Notes: generated by a model from the sequence alone, not told the origin. 64,000 bases of DNA from Sophora flavescens (GCA_030762895.1 CM061070.1:48220831-48284830), one strand, 5' to 3'; shown: positions 46,421 through 58,527, counted from the stretch's first letter. A program made the numbers and translations.

Positions 46421-48129
46421 TCTAATTTCCCTATACTGACCCATATGTTCTGTATGAGGGTAAGGCTGAAAACTGGGCCAAGGTTAAATGGGATTGGAAA
46501 ATTCGATTCCATAACCATGAACCTGAACCTGTTTCAACCAGACCTTTCTATCCCCTACCTGTATACCAATATGAACCAGAACCCATCATCACCCCATACC
46601 ATAAATACCATCCTGACATAAACATTGGTAGACCCCTTCCAAAATGTACAATTACCTTGGACCACTCATCACTCACCTACCCCAAAAGAGATTCTTTCCA
46701 AGAAAAATTTACCCCAGCCTGGTCAGATATCCACCCTTTAAGCCTTTCACTGAAGGAGTTGAGAGACACATCATCTCTGACTGACACAAAGAACCTGCTA
46801 AGAGGAACCTCACTGATGACATCTACAAAAGATCCAGATCCTTCAGGCATGTCCCCTTCATTATGGACAAGGACACCAAATGGCAGACCTCCAGGCACCC
46901 TAGTAAATATGGCAAAGCTTCTGACATTATTATGTATGCCATGCTCAAGTCTGAATTTGAGCTGTTCAGAGTAACTAGAGCTGTAAATTTTGTACCCCCA
47001 ACTTGGCTGCTGCATTCTAAGGAAACCAAAATTGGAATAAAGCCCTATATGCTCTGTCCAAGGCTTCCAATGATTGATTTGAACAAGGACAATGATAAGA
47101 AGAAACAGACAAACACTAGAAAGATGCCATTCCCAAATTCTTGCATGATCAATCCTGAAGTTGTCAATCTCACTTATCAGAATGTCATAGACTATTGGTT
47201 AGCACAGCCATTTGAAGATATTCAAAAAGATGTGGCTGTTGACATCTGGAGGACTCGCATAGTGGAATGTGCAAAAGAAGCCTCCTCTTCTAGTTTGAGC
47301 ATGGAAGAGAAAAAGCTCATTCCAAAAGTCAGAGGCACGTGTGGACTCTCAAACTGCAGATTCTTCATCTACAAGGATATCTTGGGACATCCTGTCACCA
47401 GTCCTATTTATGAAGAAGATCCAATCCACTGGGCCAGAGAGCTGTCGTCACCTGTCTTGGTTATGCTGGCTCACCCCAACAATTACCACTTTCAGAGCAC
47501 ACTGCTGAAGAAATCATAGTTGAAGACCCTGCTATAGAGATTGAATCAGTTCAACCAGTTGGTGAGGTTGAGGAAGTTGCTGAGTCTGTTCCTAGACCAA
47601 GCACTTTTGAGAAACAATCTTCTCAACCACTAGCCCTGAATGTAATTTATCCAACAGAGCAACCTCATACTTCCAGAGCTTTAGACACTATTCCAAGTCA
47701 AGCATATGCTCAAGACAGTGCTGAAAGTTCAAAACCTTCCTTGCCACCAAATTTTGAAGAGATAATTGGAAGGATAGTAGAGCAGAAGGTAAAGGTTGAA
47801 CTCAAGGAGCAAGTTAAAGCAGAAGTTGTACAAGCCTTGGCTCCAACAAATCTCATGATGAACCAGATGATGAACATCATGCTGAGTTTTCAACGGAGTC
47901 AAAATCTGCCTACTCAAATTCCTGCTCCTCCACCCAACCCAAATCCAAATCCTCATCCTCCTCCACTCCTTTCTTTTGTTGTTTCTTTACTGACAATGAT
48001 GTTCCACTCCTTTTACCTTTTTGTCTGATGACAAAATAGGGGGAGAAAGGATAAGAGAACTAAATTTATATAGGAAAAGATAATTAAATTTATATAGTCA
48101 GTTTTTCTTTTTTTGAAAGTATACGTTTG
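46421..48129 (+). repeat. Triplicated C1 envelope-like 3' unit, copy 2
   Basis: Second unit, about 1,709 bp. The frame 46863-47519 (218 residues) is the longest intact version, spanning ASDIIMYAMLKSEFELFR through VIDYWLAQPFEDIQKDVAVD and GLSNCRFFIYKDILG to a stop at 47517. The tail with PPNFEEIIGRIVEQKVKVEL follows (47741 on). A polypurine-like AAAATAGGGGGAG is at 48033-48045. Confidence 0.85.
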
Positions 48130-49811
48130 TCTGATTTCCCTATACAGACCCATCTGTTCTGTATGAGGGTAAGGCTGAAAACTGATCCAAGGTTAAAAGG
48201 AATTGGAAAATTCTGTTCCATAAGCATGAACTTGAACCTGCTTCAACCAGACCTTTCTATCCCCTACCTCTATACCAATATGAACCAGAACCCATCATCA
48301 CCCCATACCATAAATACCATCATGACATAAACATTGGTAGACCCCCTTCCAAAATATACAATTACCTTGGACCATCACTCACCTACCCCAAAAGAGATTC
48401 TCTCCAAGAAAAATTTACCCCAACCTGGTCAGATATCCACCCTTCAAGCCTTTCATTGAAGGAGTTGAGAGACACATCATCTCTGACTGGCACACAGACC
48501 CTGCCAAGAGGAACCTCAATGATGACATCTACAAAAGATCCAGATCCTTCAGGCATGTCCCCATCATTATGGACAAGAACACCAAATGGCAGACATTCAG
48601 GCACCCCTAGTAAATATGGCAAAGCTTCTGACATTATTATGTATGCCATGCTCAAGTCTGAATTTGAGTTGTTCAGAGTAACTAGAGCTTCAAATTTTGT
48701 ACCCCCAACTTAGCTGCTGCATTCTAAGGAAACCAAAATTAGAATAAAGCCCTATATGCTCTGTCCAAGGCTTCCAATGATTGATTTGATAAGGACAAGG
48801 ATAAGAAGAAACAGAGGAACACTGGAAAGATGCCATTCCCAGATTCTTGCATGATCAATCCTGAGGTTGTCAATCTCACTGATCAGAATGTCATAGACTA
48901 TTGGTTAGCACATCCAGTTGAAGATATTCAAGAAGATGTGGCTGTTGACGTCTGGAGGACTCATATGGTGGAATGTGCAAAAGAAGCCTCCTCTTCTGGT
49001 CTGAGCATGGAAGAGAAAAAGCTTATTCCAAAAGTCAGAGGCAAGTGTGGACTCTCAAACTGCAGATTCTTCATCTACAAGGATATCTTGGGACTTCCTA
49101 TCACCAGTCCTGTTTATAAAGAAGATCCAGCCTACTAGGCAAAAGAGCTGTCGTCACCTGTTCTTGGTTATGCTAGCTCACCCCCACAATTACCACTTTC
49201 AGAGCACACTGCTGAGGAAATCATAGTTGAAGACCCTGATATAGAGATTGAATCATTTCAACCAGTTGGTGAGGTTGAGGAAGTTGCTGAGTCTATTCCT
49301 AGACCAAGCACTTCTGAGAAACAATCTTCTCAACCACTGGCCCTGAATCTAATTCATCCAACAGAGCAACCTCAGACTTCCAGAGCTTTAGACAATATTC
49401 CAAGTCAAGCATATGCTCAAGATAGTGCTGAAAGTTCAAAACCTTCCTTGCCACCAAATTTTGAAGAGATAATTGGAATGATAGTAGAGCAGAAGGTAAA
49501 GGTTGAACTCAAGGAGCAAGTTAAAGCAGAAGTTGCAGAAGCCTTGGCTCCAACAAATCTCATGATGAACCAGATGATGAACATCATGCTGAGTTTTCAA
49601 TAGAGTAAAAATCAACCCAAATCCTCCTCCTCCTCCAACCTCTTCTTAGGCCTTTCTTTTGTTGTTTCTTTACTGACAATGATGGTCCACTTCTTTTACC
49701 TTTTTGTCTGATGACAAAAAATGGGGAGAAAGGATAAAAGAATTAAATTTATATAGGATAAGAGAATTAAATTTATTAAGTCAGTTTTTTTTTTTTTGAA
49801 AGGATACATTT
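48130..49811 (+). repeat. Triplicated C1 envelope-like 3' unit, copy 3
   Basis: Third unit, about 1,682 bp. The frame 48830-49138 holds MPFPDSCMINPEVVNLTDQN and WRTHMVECAKEAS, ending at a TAG. A polypurine-like AAAAAATGGGGAG lies at 49715-49728. Sequence after 49812 is the single-copy 3' region of C1. Confidence 0.85.
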
Positions 49812-50065
49812 GTCTGCATATGCATGATCTTGTTTGTTTATATATACTCTGACTTATTATATGCTTTATATGCTCTGATGCTATCTTTTGACTGATAAGT
49901 AGTAGCACTGAACTAATAAGCTATATAAATGTGCTGCAGAATTTCTGTCATACGCTTTTCCTGTTAAAAGTTTGAATGCTTTGTCTTAGGGGGAGCTTTG
50001 TAATCTCTCTTAGACTTTGCTACTCAAATTTAATTAGTTTTTGTCATCATAAAAAAGGGGGAGAT
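49812..50065 (+). other. C1 3' region and polypurine tract
   Basis: AT-rich non-coding sequence. AAAAAAGGGGGA at about 50051-50062, just before the 3' LTR, primes plus-strand synthesis. Confidence 0.8.
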
Positions 50066-51718
50066 TGTTGGAACCAAAGTGATTTGGATTAATAGTCTTT
50101 GTGTTTTGATGTTAACAAAAAGAATTAAATTTGCTTTGCAAAGTGTTAGTTGAGATCTAACAAGGTTTTCCAGTTTTGCAGGACTACTTAAATTTTATAA
50201 GTTATGGAAACTTTGATGAAGTTACCATATATATCTGCTTCGATTTGATCTTGTGATTTGGCGTCCATAAACAAGCTGCTAAAATGTTTGGTAAAGTTAT
50301 TTACTTATATATTTATTTGAGTAGATGGGAGTTTTAGTAGACGAGGCTTAAATTTTTCTAAATAGTCAACTTTAATTTACCAAGTCAGTAGACTAAAGCT
50401 TTAATAGAATTGAGTAGACGAAGAAATAAAATAACAAGTAAACGAGAATTTTTCTCATGAGTAGATGAGCTCTAATTGCCAGGTCACTAGACGGAGATCA
50501 AGATAACTCGCTGAAATACAGCAAGTCCAAAGACTTGATAGACGAGAGGATATGCCACGTCAGTGGATGAGATAAACTAAGGAGTAAATAGGCTTAGTCT
50601 CACATATAACTGAGTAGACGGAGATTTTTAGTAAACGAGTTTTTATCTCCAATATGTTCTTCTAAGGAGAATAAATGCAATTCGGTCCACTTGAATTTAT
50701 TTCAAATGATTGCTATTTATTCCTAGAGAACTTTGGTTCTTGTCATTTGCTTTATATGTTGAAATACTTTGTTCCCTTGTGAGAAAATCATAGTACCATC
50801 GAGGAAATACAAAAGGCAACACAATACAATTGGAAATGCAAAACGATATGTACGATAGCACCTTTACTCCTGGAAAAAGCTGGATGGTACACAAAGCAGG
50901 AAAGAAAGTTTTCAAGGTACAATTGCTCAGAGCAATGACCCTCCATTTCATGCAAATGTGATAACCAAGAGTACATTTTACAATGGCCAAGAACAAGCTA
51001 TCGGTCACAACTGATATTATGCATTTAATGTTATCTCTAAACAGGAATATTCAAAGTAACCATTAAAGAATTTCACGAAGAAGAAGGTCACTACAAATAG
51101 AAGACCTCAATCTCTGGAGATAGGAACACGGAGATAGAAAAATACCTTTGCTAGCCAAACTTTTTTCCAATCCAATATTTGTGAGAACAAGCTCTCATTA
51201 CTTTATTTCTTTCGAAAGCAAAAGTCGATAATCTTGAGTTTGAATATGGTGAAAATATTCAACAGATCTTAAACTTTCATATCCTCACACATAGTGAGTT
51301 AAGAAGATCTTAAGTTAAAATCTCTTTGTTAGAGTTAGAGCTTGAAGAGGCTTGGTAAGAAAGGAATACTTGTAGCCTGGAGAAGTGTTGAATACTTGGT
51401 TGTAATCTATTTGGAGAAATAGTGGATAAAACCTTCAAGTCGAAGGGATTGGACGTAGCTCTTGGTTTGAAGAAAGTGAACCAGGAGAAAATCTCATGTG
51501 TGAATCTTCTATCCCTAAACTCTTACAGCTTTATGGGTTTATGCTGACTGTGGGGATTTGATATTGCTTTTGTTAAGTTTCTAAAAGATCATTTTGTGTG
51601 CTTGCTTCTGTATTAAATTTCTTGTATGAGAAAATAGTTTTGAAAAAGGTTGTTTTCTAAAAGTATTAACAAACACAATTCAACTCCCCCTTTCTTGTGT
51701 TTGCCTGTGTCGACTTCA
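50066..51718 (+). repeat. C1 3' LTR, complete
   Basis: 1,653 bp from TGTTGGAACC to GACTTCA. The last 1.17 kb align with 10618-11779. It lies next to gypsy LTR sequence of element A (from 51719). Confidence 0.95.
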
Positions 51719-52971
51719 GAAACCCTAGATAGATTATAACCAACCTCATCTAAGTTAAAAGTTGAACAAAATCTCCTTTGCCTATAACTACATAGATTTG
51801 GCCAAGAGGGAGAATTTGGGATAGAAAATTATTTTGATCTCAAGCTTCTAGATCTAGAAACTAGAGGTAGTAGAGAGATAAGATCAAGTGCTAGAACACT
51901 CAAAACATTTTTCTATGATTTTTGGTGAATTTTTTAAAAACTAGATCTAGGAATTGAAATTTGTGCAAACTTAATGAAAATGGAAGTTTGATGGATGATT
52001 AATGAAGCTAAGAGGATTAGTAATAGGATCCTCACCTTGAAATGAAGAAGTTTGATGAAGAACTTGAAGAACAATGATGAACTTAGCAAGAACACCAATG
52101 AGATTCTTAGTGTTTTTGTGAAGAAACTAACTTAGACTAAAAATTGAAATGTGTCCAAGTGTGGGAAGGGTGTGGGCTGTGCACATTTGAAGGAGTGAGG
52201 GGTATTTTTGTCCTTCAAAATTAACTTAGGAGTGAACCTTGTTTGGACTTAACTTGACATAGGTTAGGTTAAGCTTAGAAACTAATATAATAACATAACT
52301 AGTGTTAATAGTAATCATGAGTAAGGAAAAAAAATGTGTGGTGAATGGGTGAGGGGGGGTGTTGGCTGCATTTTTCACCACAAAGGAGGAAGAAGAAGCC
52401 AATTTTTTCATGACTTGCCTTAACCATGGTTAACATTTAACTAGGATAGGTTAGGTTAAGGGTATTTTGGTCATTTCACCTAAAAGACATGATTACTTGC
52501 ATTAAATGCTTCATAAATGCTTGGTGAGTCATGGTGGTGACTCACCCCCATGACTTAGCCCCTCCGGTGTCCGGTTCTATCTCTCCAATTCCGTTTCTGA
52601 CTTCGTTGGTTTCCCGATTAGGGTTTCCGTCCGTTTTTCGCCAAAATTCGCCCGAATAAAATCTAATATTTTAATTTTGGGTAAAACTTTGGAAAATAGA
52701 CTTCCTCACGGACATAATATAAAAATCTACAATTTTTTAGTTTCGAATCAAATTATGGTTTTCTGCCGCTATAAAATTATATTGTCAGTAAAAAAGCAGA
52801 TCTTTTCTCGTCTGAATTTCAAACCCAAATTTTAACCAGAGTTTCCTACCATAGAGTAGGTTCTAGATATGATTTTGTTTTCTCCAAAATCATTTCCTAG
52901 GTCTCAACTAAAAATATAAATAAATATATTTTTTACTGGTAATACAACGAAATTAAAAATAGGCTGTTACA
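51719..52971 (-). repeat. A 3' LTR, partial (C1 sits at its left end)
   Basis: Starts AAACCCTAGATAG beside the C1 LTR and ends GGCTGTTACA at 52971. It aligns with the right-hand part (about 61950-63738) of the B LTR. No gene in it. Confidence 0.8.
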
Positions 52972-53638
52972 TTACTACCTCACTTAGAACGGAATGTACG
53001 TACCTCAGAAAAGATGTGGATACTGCTGCTGCATATCCGTTTCACAATCCCAAGCAGTATCTCCAGTAATCGCATCCCATATAACCTTAACCATCATTGC
53101 GGATACATGCAATGATTTCCTACTCAAAGCATCCGCTACAACATTCGCCTTCCCCGGATGGTACAGTAAATCAAACTCATAGTCTTTGATAAACTCCATC
53201 CATCTCCGCTGTCTCATATTCAATTCTTCATACTTGAAAGCTTCCTATCATAGAGTAGGTTCTAGATATGATTTTGTTTTCTCCAAAATCATTTCCTAGG
53301 TGTCAGATAAAAATATAAATAAATATATTTTTACCGTTAATACAACGTAATTAAAAATAGGTTGTTACATTACTACCCCACTTAGAAAAAAATTCCATCC
53401 TCAGAATTTACGTACCTCAGAAAAGATGTGGATACTGCTGCTGCATATCCGTTTCACATTCCCAAGTAACATCTCCAGTAATTGGATCCCATATAACCTT
53501 AACCATCATTATGGATACATGCAATGATTTCTTACTCAAAGCATCCGCTACAACATTCGTCTTCCTCGGATGGTACAGTAAATCAAACTCGGTCTTTGAT
53601 AAACTTCATCCATCTCCGATGTCTCATATTCAATTCTT
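52843..53638 (-). repeat. 399-bp tandem duplication across the LTR/polypurine-tract/RNase H junction
   Basis: Units at 52843-53241 and 53242-53638. Each holds about 130 bp of LTR end (…GTTACA), the polypurine-tract region (ACTACCCCACTT on the + strand) and the end of pol. The second copy keeps a good polypurine tract (about 53370-53392); in the first it is damaged. So two LTR edges lie 398 bp apart, at 52971 and 53369. Confidence 0.85.
53005..53223 (-). pseudogene. A RNase H end fused to the last codons of pol (duplicated unit)
   Basis: Reads RRWMEFIKDYEFDLLYHPGK, then ANVVADALSRKSLHVSAM, the end of gypsy RNase H, and continues at once into VKVIWDAITGDTAWDCETDM and YPHLF, which matches the C-terminus of pol in element B. 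The integrase that normally separates them is absent. The join at about 53130 marks an internal deletion of about 1.5 kb or more. Confidence 0.85.
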
Positions 53639-54000
53639 TTTTATCGAATAGATACTTCAGACTTTTATGGTCACTGTAAACATTAAACTTTGCTCCATAC
53701 AGAAAGTGCTGCCATATCTTTAATGCGAACACTATGGCTACCAACTCCAAATCATGAGTCGGATAGTTCTTTTCATGAATTCTCAATTGTCGAGAAGCAT
53801 AAGCCACAACTCTTCCCTCTTGCATTAGAACACAATCTAAACCTTGGTATGACGCATCACAATATACGTCAAACTATCCTAATGGATCGGGTAAAGTCAA
53901 CACAAGTGATGCAGTCAACCTGTCTTTCAGCTTTTGAAAACTCTACTCACACTTGTCCGTCCATACAAAAGTTGTATTTTTCCTCATCAATTGCGTATTA
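53583..54000 (-). pseudogene. A RNase H
   Basis: The frame 53825-53583 gives VVAYASRQLRIHEKNYPTHD, LELVAIVFALKIWQHFLYG and VYSDHKSLKYLFDKKELNMR, the usual Ty3/gypsy RNase H core, ending with a frameshift after RWMKFIKD. Earlier codons (53826-54000) are broken by further frameshifts. Confidence 0.85.
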
Positions 54001-55033
54001 GGAAATGCAATCTTCGAAAAACCCTCTATAAACCTCCGATAATATCCAGCTAACCCAAAAAAACTTCGTGTCTCACTTACTGATTTAGGCCGTTCTCACT
54101 TAAGAACTGCCTCAACCTTAGCTGGATCTACTACTATACCTTCCTTGTTAATCACATGTCCAAGAAACTGGACTTCTTCCATCCAAAACTCACACTTGGA
54201 AAGTTTAGCATAAAGCTGCCTATCCTTCAAAACTTACAACACCACTCTCAGATGTTCCTCATGATCTTCCAACGTACAAGAATAGATAAGTATATCGTCG
54301 ATGAACACAACAACAAACTTATCGAGGAATGGTCTAAAAGTTATGTTCATATAATCCATGAACACTGCTGGCGCATTAGTCACACCAAAAGCTATGACTA
54401 AATACTCATAATGCCCGTACCTCGTCCTAAAAGCCATTTTGAGTATATCTTCCTTCCTTACTCTAATCTAATGGTATCCAGACCTCAAATCAATCTTAGA
54501 AAATACTGTTGCTCCCTTCAGCTGATCCATCATATCATTATCCTAGGAAACGGATACTTATTCTTGATTATCACTTTGTTCAACTGCCTGTAATCCATGC
54601 ACAACCTAGCACCTCCATCCTTTTTCTTAACAAACAACAGTAGTGCTCCCCACAGTGAAATACTCGGTCTGATGAACTCTTTTCCCAACATGTCATCCAA
54701 CTGTTTCTTTAACTCCGCCAACTCTATGGGTGACATCCGATAGGGCGCTATAGATATAGGTCTTGTCCCTGTTACAAGATCTATGGTGAATTCCACCTCT
54801 CTCTGGTGGCAAACCTAGAACATCAGGAGGGAAAACTTCAGGAAACTCTCTCACAATTGGCATAGAATCTATACTAGGAGTCTCATTAGCTTCCATTACG
54901 AACAGCATCACGTACTGTCGAGAATCATCAATCCTCATGGATACTCCTTCATTGGTAGAGACTACACTAGAAGACTCAAGAAATGATAAGGTCTTACTAG
55001 AACAGTCTAGCATTACATGGTTAACTCCGAAAG
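54001..55033 (-). pseudogene. pol: A reverse transcriptase
   Basis: Frames on the minus strand hold PYRMSPIELAELKKQLDDML, LFVKKKDGGARLCMDYRQLN, then after a frameshift MAFRTRYGHYEYLVIAFGVT and VVVFIDDILIYS with the FIDD catalytic core. A preceding frame (about 54693-55037) is the protease-to-RT linker (REFPEVFPPDVLGLPPER). Frameshifts near 54530, 54440 and 54790, plus a stop after the FIDD region, make it inactive. Confidence 0.85.
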
Positions 55034-55381
55034 TCAATCCATGCCAAGGGTAACATCTATCTGTTGCATAGGCAAACAGACAAGGTCTACAATAAATATC
55101 CTATTCTCAACAACTATAGGACATTGTAAACAAACAGACATGGTAGTCAAAGAATCACTAGTCGGGGTAGATACGGTAAGGGTATAAGGTAATTTAGAAG
55201 CAAGTAATTGTAAATTATCTACACACTCATGCGAAATAAAAGAATGTGTAGCACCTGAATCAAACAATACTGACGAGAGTCTACCTGATATCAAACACAT
55301 ACCTTGTATAAGATCCGCAGATTGAGAAGACTCATCTCCCCTCATGATAAACACTCTTCCAGTGGCTTGAGGTCTAGCCAC
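55034..55381 (-). pseudogene. A aspartic protease
   Basis: A 115-residue frame with RLSSVLFDSGATHSFISHEC, the retropepsin active site near residue 37, and the flap-side end IDVTLGMD. It lies between the zinc knuckle of gag and the linker to reverse transcriptase, all on the minus strand. The frame ends in a frameshift to the next piece. Confidence 0.85.
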
Positions 55382-55439
55382 CTATTGTCCTGCTGCTAGA
55401 ACTCCTCTACCAGCTCCAGCTCTATAGCCTTTAACTCCC

Positions 55440-56288
55440 CTACCCGCAGCTACTGGCTGCTGCATAGCCCGCTGTCTGCACTCTAGAGCCATATGACCTG
55501 GTTTTCCCACAGTGGAAACAACTGGGTCTCACCATGCAATCTCTAGCATAATGCGGTCCTCCGCATCTTAAACAAACTAAGTCTTGCTGATGCTGGCCCA
55601 CTCCAACCATTGGTACTGTAGCAACTGGTACTGGTGCAGATGTCTGCACTGGTCTGGTGTATGGTCTCTGTCTCCATTGAGAACCACTACCTATCCTCCT
55701 CTGAAAGCCTGATCGAACAGGGCCTCCACTCATCTGTTGCCTTTGTTCCACAGCTTGCCTCTGATCTATACTTTCGATCGCACTATATCTTTCCACCAGC
55801 TCCAGGAAACTTTGGATATCGAGAGACACGATTACTCTCTGTATTTCGTGTCGCAGTCCGTCCTCAAATCTTCTTCACTGCCAATCCTCATCTGGGTATC
55901 TTTGATAGAACTCTGAAAACTGAATCAGAGCCTCAAAGCATGATGCATAATCCCCAATAGTCATGTTGCCCTGTTCCAGATTCATGAACTCCCTTTCTTT
56001 CTCGCGTCGAACTAGTCGTGGAAAATATTTCTCGAGGAAACAGTCACGAAATAATTGCCAGCTGATTAGTCTTCCCTCTGCCTCTAATAGTCCTCTCTTG
56101 CCCCTCCACCAAGAATTTGTTCCTCCTGTCGGTATGAAGACCGCATAAGTCACTTTCCTATCCTCTTTGCAGCACATGATATTGAATATCTTCACTAACT
56201 CTTGTACCCACCACTCTACCTTTTCTGGGTCATAATCTCCTCAAAACTGTGGTGGCTTTCCCTTCAGGAAAGTATTCATTCCTACATC
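55440..56288 (-). pseudogene. gag: A gag, central and C-terminal part
   Basis: Contains the gag core (LISWQLFRDCFLEKYFPR, EFMNLEQGNMTIGDYASCF), a basic Gln-rich linker, and zinc knuckle CLRCGGPHYARDC (about 55515-55555). A second knuckle begins CFHCGKTRSYG but has lost the Gly-His part and the last Cys. One stop precedes EDYDPEKVEWW near 56239. The N-terminus lies at 58086-58325, beyond the inserted solo LTR. Confidence 0.85.
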
Positions 56289-56293
56289 TTCAG

Positions 56294-58085
56294 TGTAACA
56301 TACATAATTTTTAATATAGTCTTTAAAAAAAAGATTATGCTATTAGGAGTTTTAGTGTAGGAAAGATTTAATTTATTAGAGTTGATTAGTAATTAAAACA
56401 ATACAAAGTTCATATAAAAAAAATATAAAGTTAAAAAAATAAAAATAAAAAATAAAAAGGGCCAAAGGCCCCACGCCCAAATAAGACATTGGCAAAGCCA
56501 ATTTGCAATTTGCAACGTGAGTTGCTTTAGTGAAGGTGGGTTAGATTGATATTAAGTTAAGAAAAAAATAAAATAATAAACAAATGGTGAGAGACATATG
56601 AAGTAGTCAACTAAATATAAAAGATAAAAGGGTTTCAAGAAAACACCACAGAACCTCGTAATGGGAGAGTGCAGCGCCGCCAACAGTGAAGGCAAAGAGA
56701 AAAAAATGAGAGCAGGGTAGCGCTGATAGTGCTGAATATGGAGATACACAAATAAAAAGTATTAATAAAAAGAAGAAATATTTTTGGTGAAGCATCTATC
56801 TTTATCATAGATAATTATTCACCATTTTCTTAAACTTCCATGATATATATTTTAAGGGGTTTGAGAATGAAATTAAAGAGTAATTATTTGGACTTTGTCT
56901 TTTAAAATTGATGTTTTATTGGTGAATAATTATTATGATATTGAATATTTACAAATTGAGTGATATGATTATTATTATTATTATTTGATATGCTTTTCTT
57001 TTTGGTGATAATGCGATGCCTTAGTATTGTTTTAAAATGAATATGATGAATATTAATGACATGATGTTATGTATTGATGTTATTTTAGAATGGATTGTAT
57101 GATAATATGCGTGTGTTTGATTATCTCTCATAGGGAGAGATAATCGTTTGAGATACCTTCTTCGGAGAGATGGCAAAGGGCCTAACTCGTAGCGATAACA
57201 GATTGGCCTAATGCGAGGCAATGGCAAAGGGCCTCCCTCAAGGAGAAGGCAATAATGATTATTGCAAGTGTATGGGTACCTCCTTCGTAGAGATGACAAA
57301 TGGCCTAACTCGTAACGATGGCAGAATGGCCTAATGCGAGGCGATGGCAAAAGGTCTCCTACATGGAGAAGGCAATGTTGGACATTGCAAGGTTGTGGAT
57401 ACTTCCTTCATATAGATGACAAAGGGTCTAACTCGTAGCGATGGCAGATTGGCCTAATGCGAGACAAGGGCAAAGGGACTCTTACGAAGAGAAGGCAATG
57501 AGATGTCATTGAACTCATATGTTTGTTTTATTGATATTATTATATGTGTTATGGTTTGTTTATGTTATTATTTGAAATACCTTGAGAATGAATTATTTTT
57601 AAAATAGCGGGTTACCATGGTTGTTTTTCCGGTTACCGCACCGGCTGAAAGCAACATCTTTTCGAAAACAAGAACTTTGTTTACTTACTGGGATTATAAA
57701 TCTCATTAGTGGTGTTGTCTTTCAGAGTTTACAGGTGATAAGTTAGATGATGCAGTATCTTGAGAAAGTCTTGAAGATATTACTTCTATTTTATTTATTT
57801 ATTTTTATTATTTCTTTTGGTTTATTAGACGCCCGTGTATTGAGGCAAAAATAACGGTAAAAAAGTTATGTGGTTTTTATTAATTAATATTTATGAGGCT
57901 TTATTTTATTTGGATATAATGGTTTAATTAGCACTATTACTTTATTTAATTATTTTGAATATATGAAATACTTTCAAACTTAAATTCATTGCGAAAATTT
58001 TTATGACTCGATTATTTAATTTAAATGTTTTAAAGGTTTTTATAGAAAATTAATTTGGGCTACTAATGTAACGAAGGACGTTACA
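56294..58085. mobile_element. Solo gypsy LTR inserted in A gag
   Basis: A 1,792-bp block from TGTAACATAC to GACGTTACA, flanked by the duplication TTCAG at 56289-56293 and 58086-58090. No primer site, polypurine tract or coding region. TGTAAC...GTTACA ends are of gypsy type but the sequence differs from the A/B family. It carries a three-copy 121-bp tandem repeat (57157-57520). ORFs such as 57021-57350 only read through that repeat. Confidence 0.9.
57157..57520. repeat. Three-copy 121-bp tandem repeat in solo LTR
   Basis: Units start near 57157, 57278 and 57400, each with AGAGATG...GGCCTAACTCGTA...CGATGGCAGA...GGCCTAATGCGAG...GGAGAAGGCAAT. Copies differ at some sites, so the repeat is not recent. 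Confidence 0.9.
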
Positions 58086-58325
58086 TTCAGCTTCTACAGC
58101 TTTCCTCTGATTCTACAGTTCTTGCTGCTCTTTGGTCATTTGCAGCATTTCTGCGTTCTGTTGTGTCTGTTGTAGCATAGCAGTAGATAAATCCCTGATA
58201 GTCTGGAGAGTCTCAACTGACTCTCCTCCACCTCCAGTATGATCAGTTTCCACATTGCTAACTCCAACAATTCTCTTAAGTGATCCATCACCACCACTTG
58301 TACCACTTCCTCTGCCTCTAGCCAT
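58086..58325 (-). pseudogene. gag: A gag, N-terminal part
   Basis: Starts MARGRGSGTSGGDGSLKRIV (start codon at 58323-58325). A Gly-rich start, an acidic linker and a Gln-rich helical segment (AMLQQTQQNAEMLQM) follow, then the sequence is cut at TTCAG by the solo LTR. It continues at 56288. Confidence 0.85.
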
Positions 58326-58527
58326 GATCCTGTTAAGGAAATCAGCAGCATACATCAATATGACATATAATACCACATTAAACTGGAATATAAATACTAT
58401 ATCTCATATAAATGTTTGTTATCGCGTTCGGACTCAATATCCAACTTCAAAGCATAGTCAATATCCGATATGGGTTCAAATAGACACGGCCAGTAACAAC
58501 TTCCTAAACCTCATTAGAATCGAACTA

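Larger units (their letters stand above)
10618..51718 (+). mobile_element. C1: SIRE/Maximus-like copia element split by nested insertions
   Basis: C1 has a truncated 5' LTR, an iMet primer site, gag, pol (protease, integrase, reverse transcriptase, RNase H), an envelope-like ORF, a polypurine tract and a complete 3' LTR. C2 sits in gag (13411-32807) and G3 in the envelope-like ORF (36764-43476). The 5' LTR lacks roughly its first 480 bases, so no duplication can be checked; GAAAC follows the 3' LTR. Order, primer site and the extra ORF after pol point to the SIRE/Maximus lineage. Many stops and frameshifts make it inactive. Confidence 0.85.

Noticed and set aside
49696..49908. Lys/Ile/Leu-rich minus ORF
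   Set aside because: AT-rich 3' region of C1; no conservation in copies 1 and 2 of the triplicated unit.
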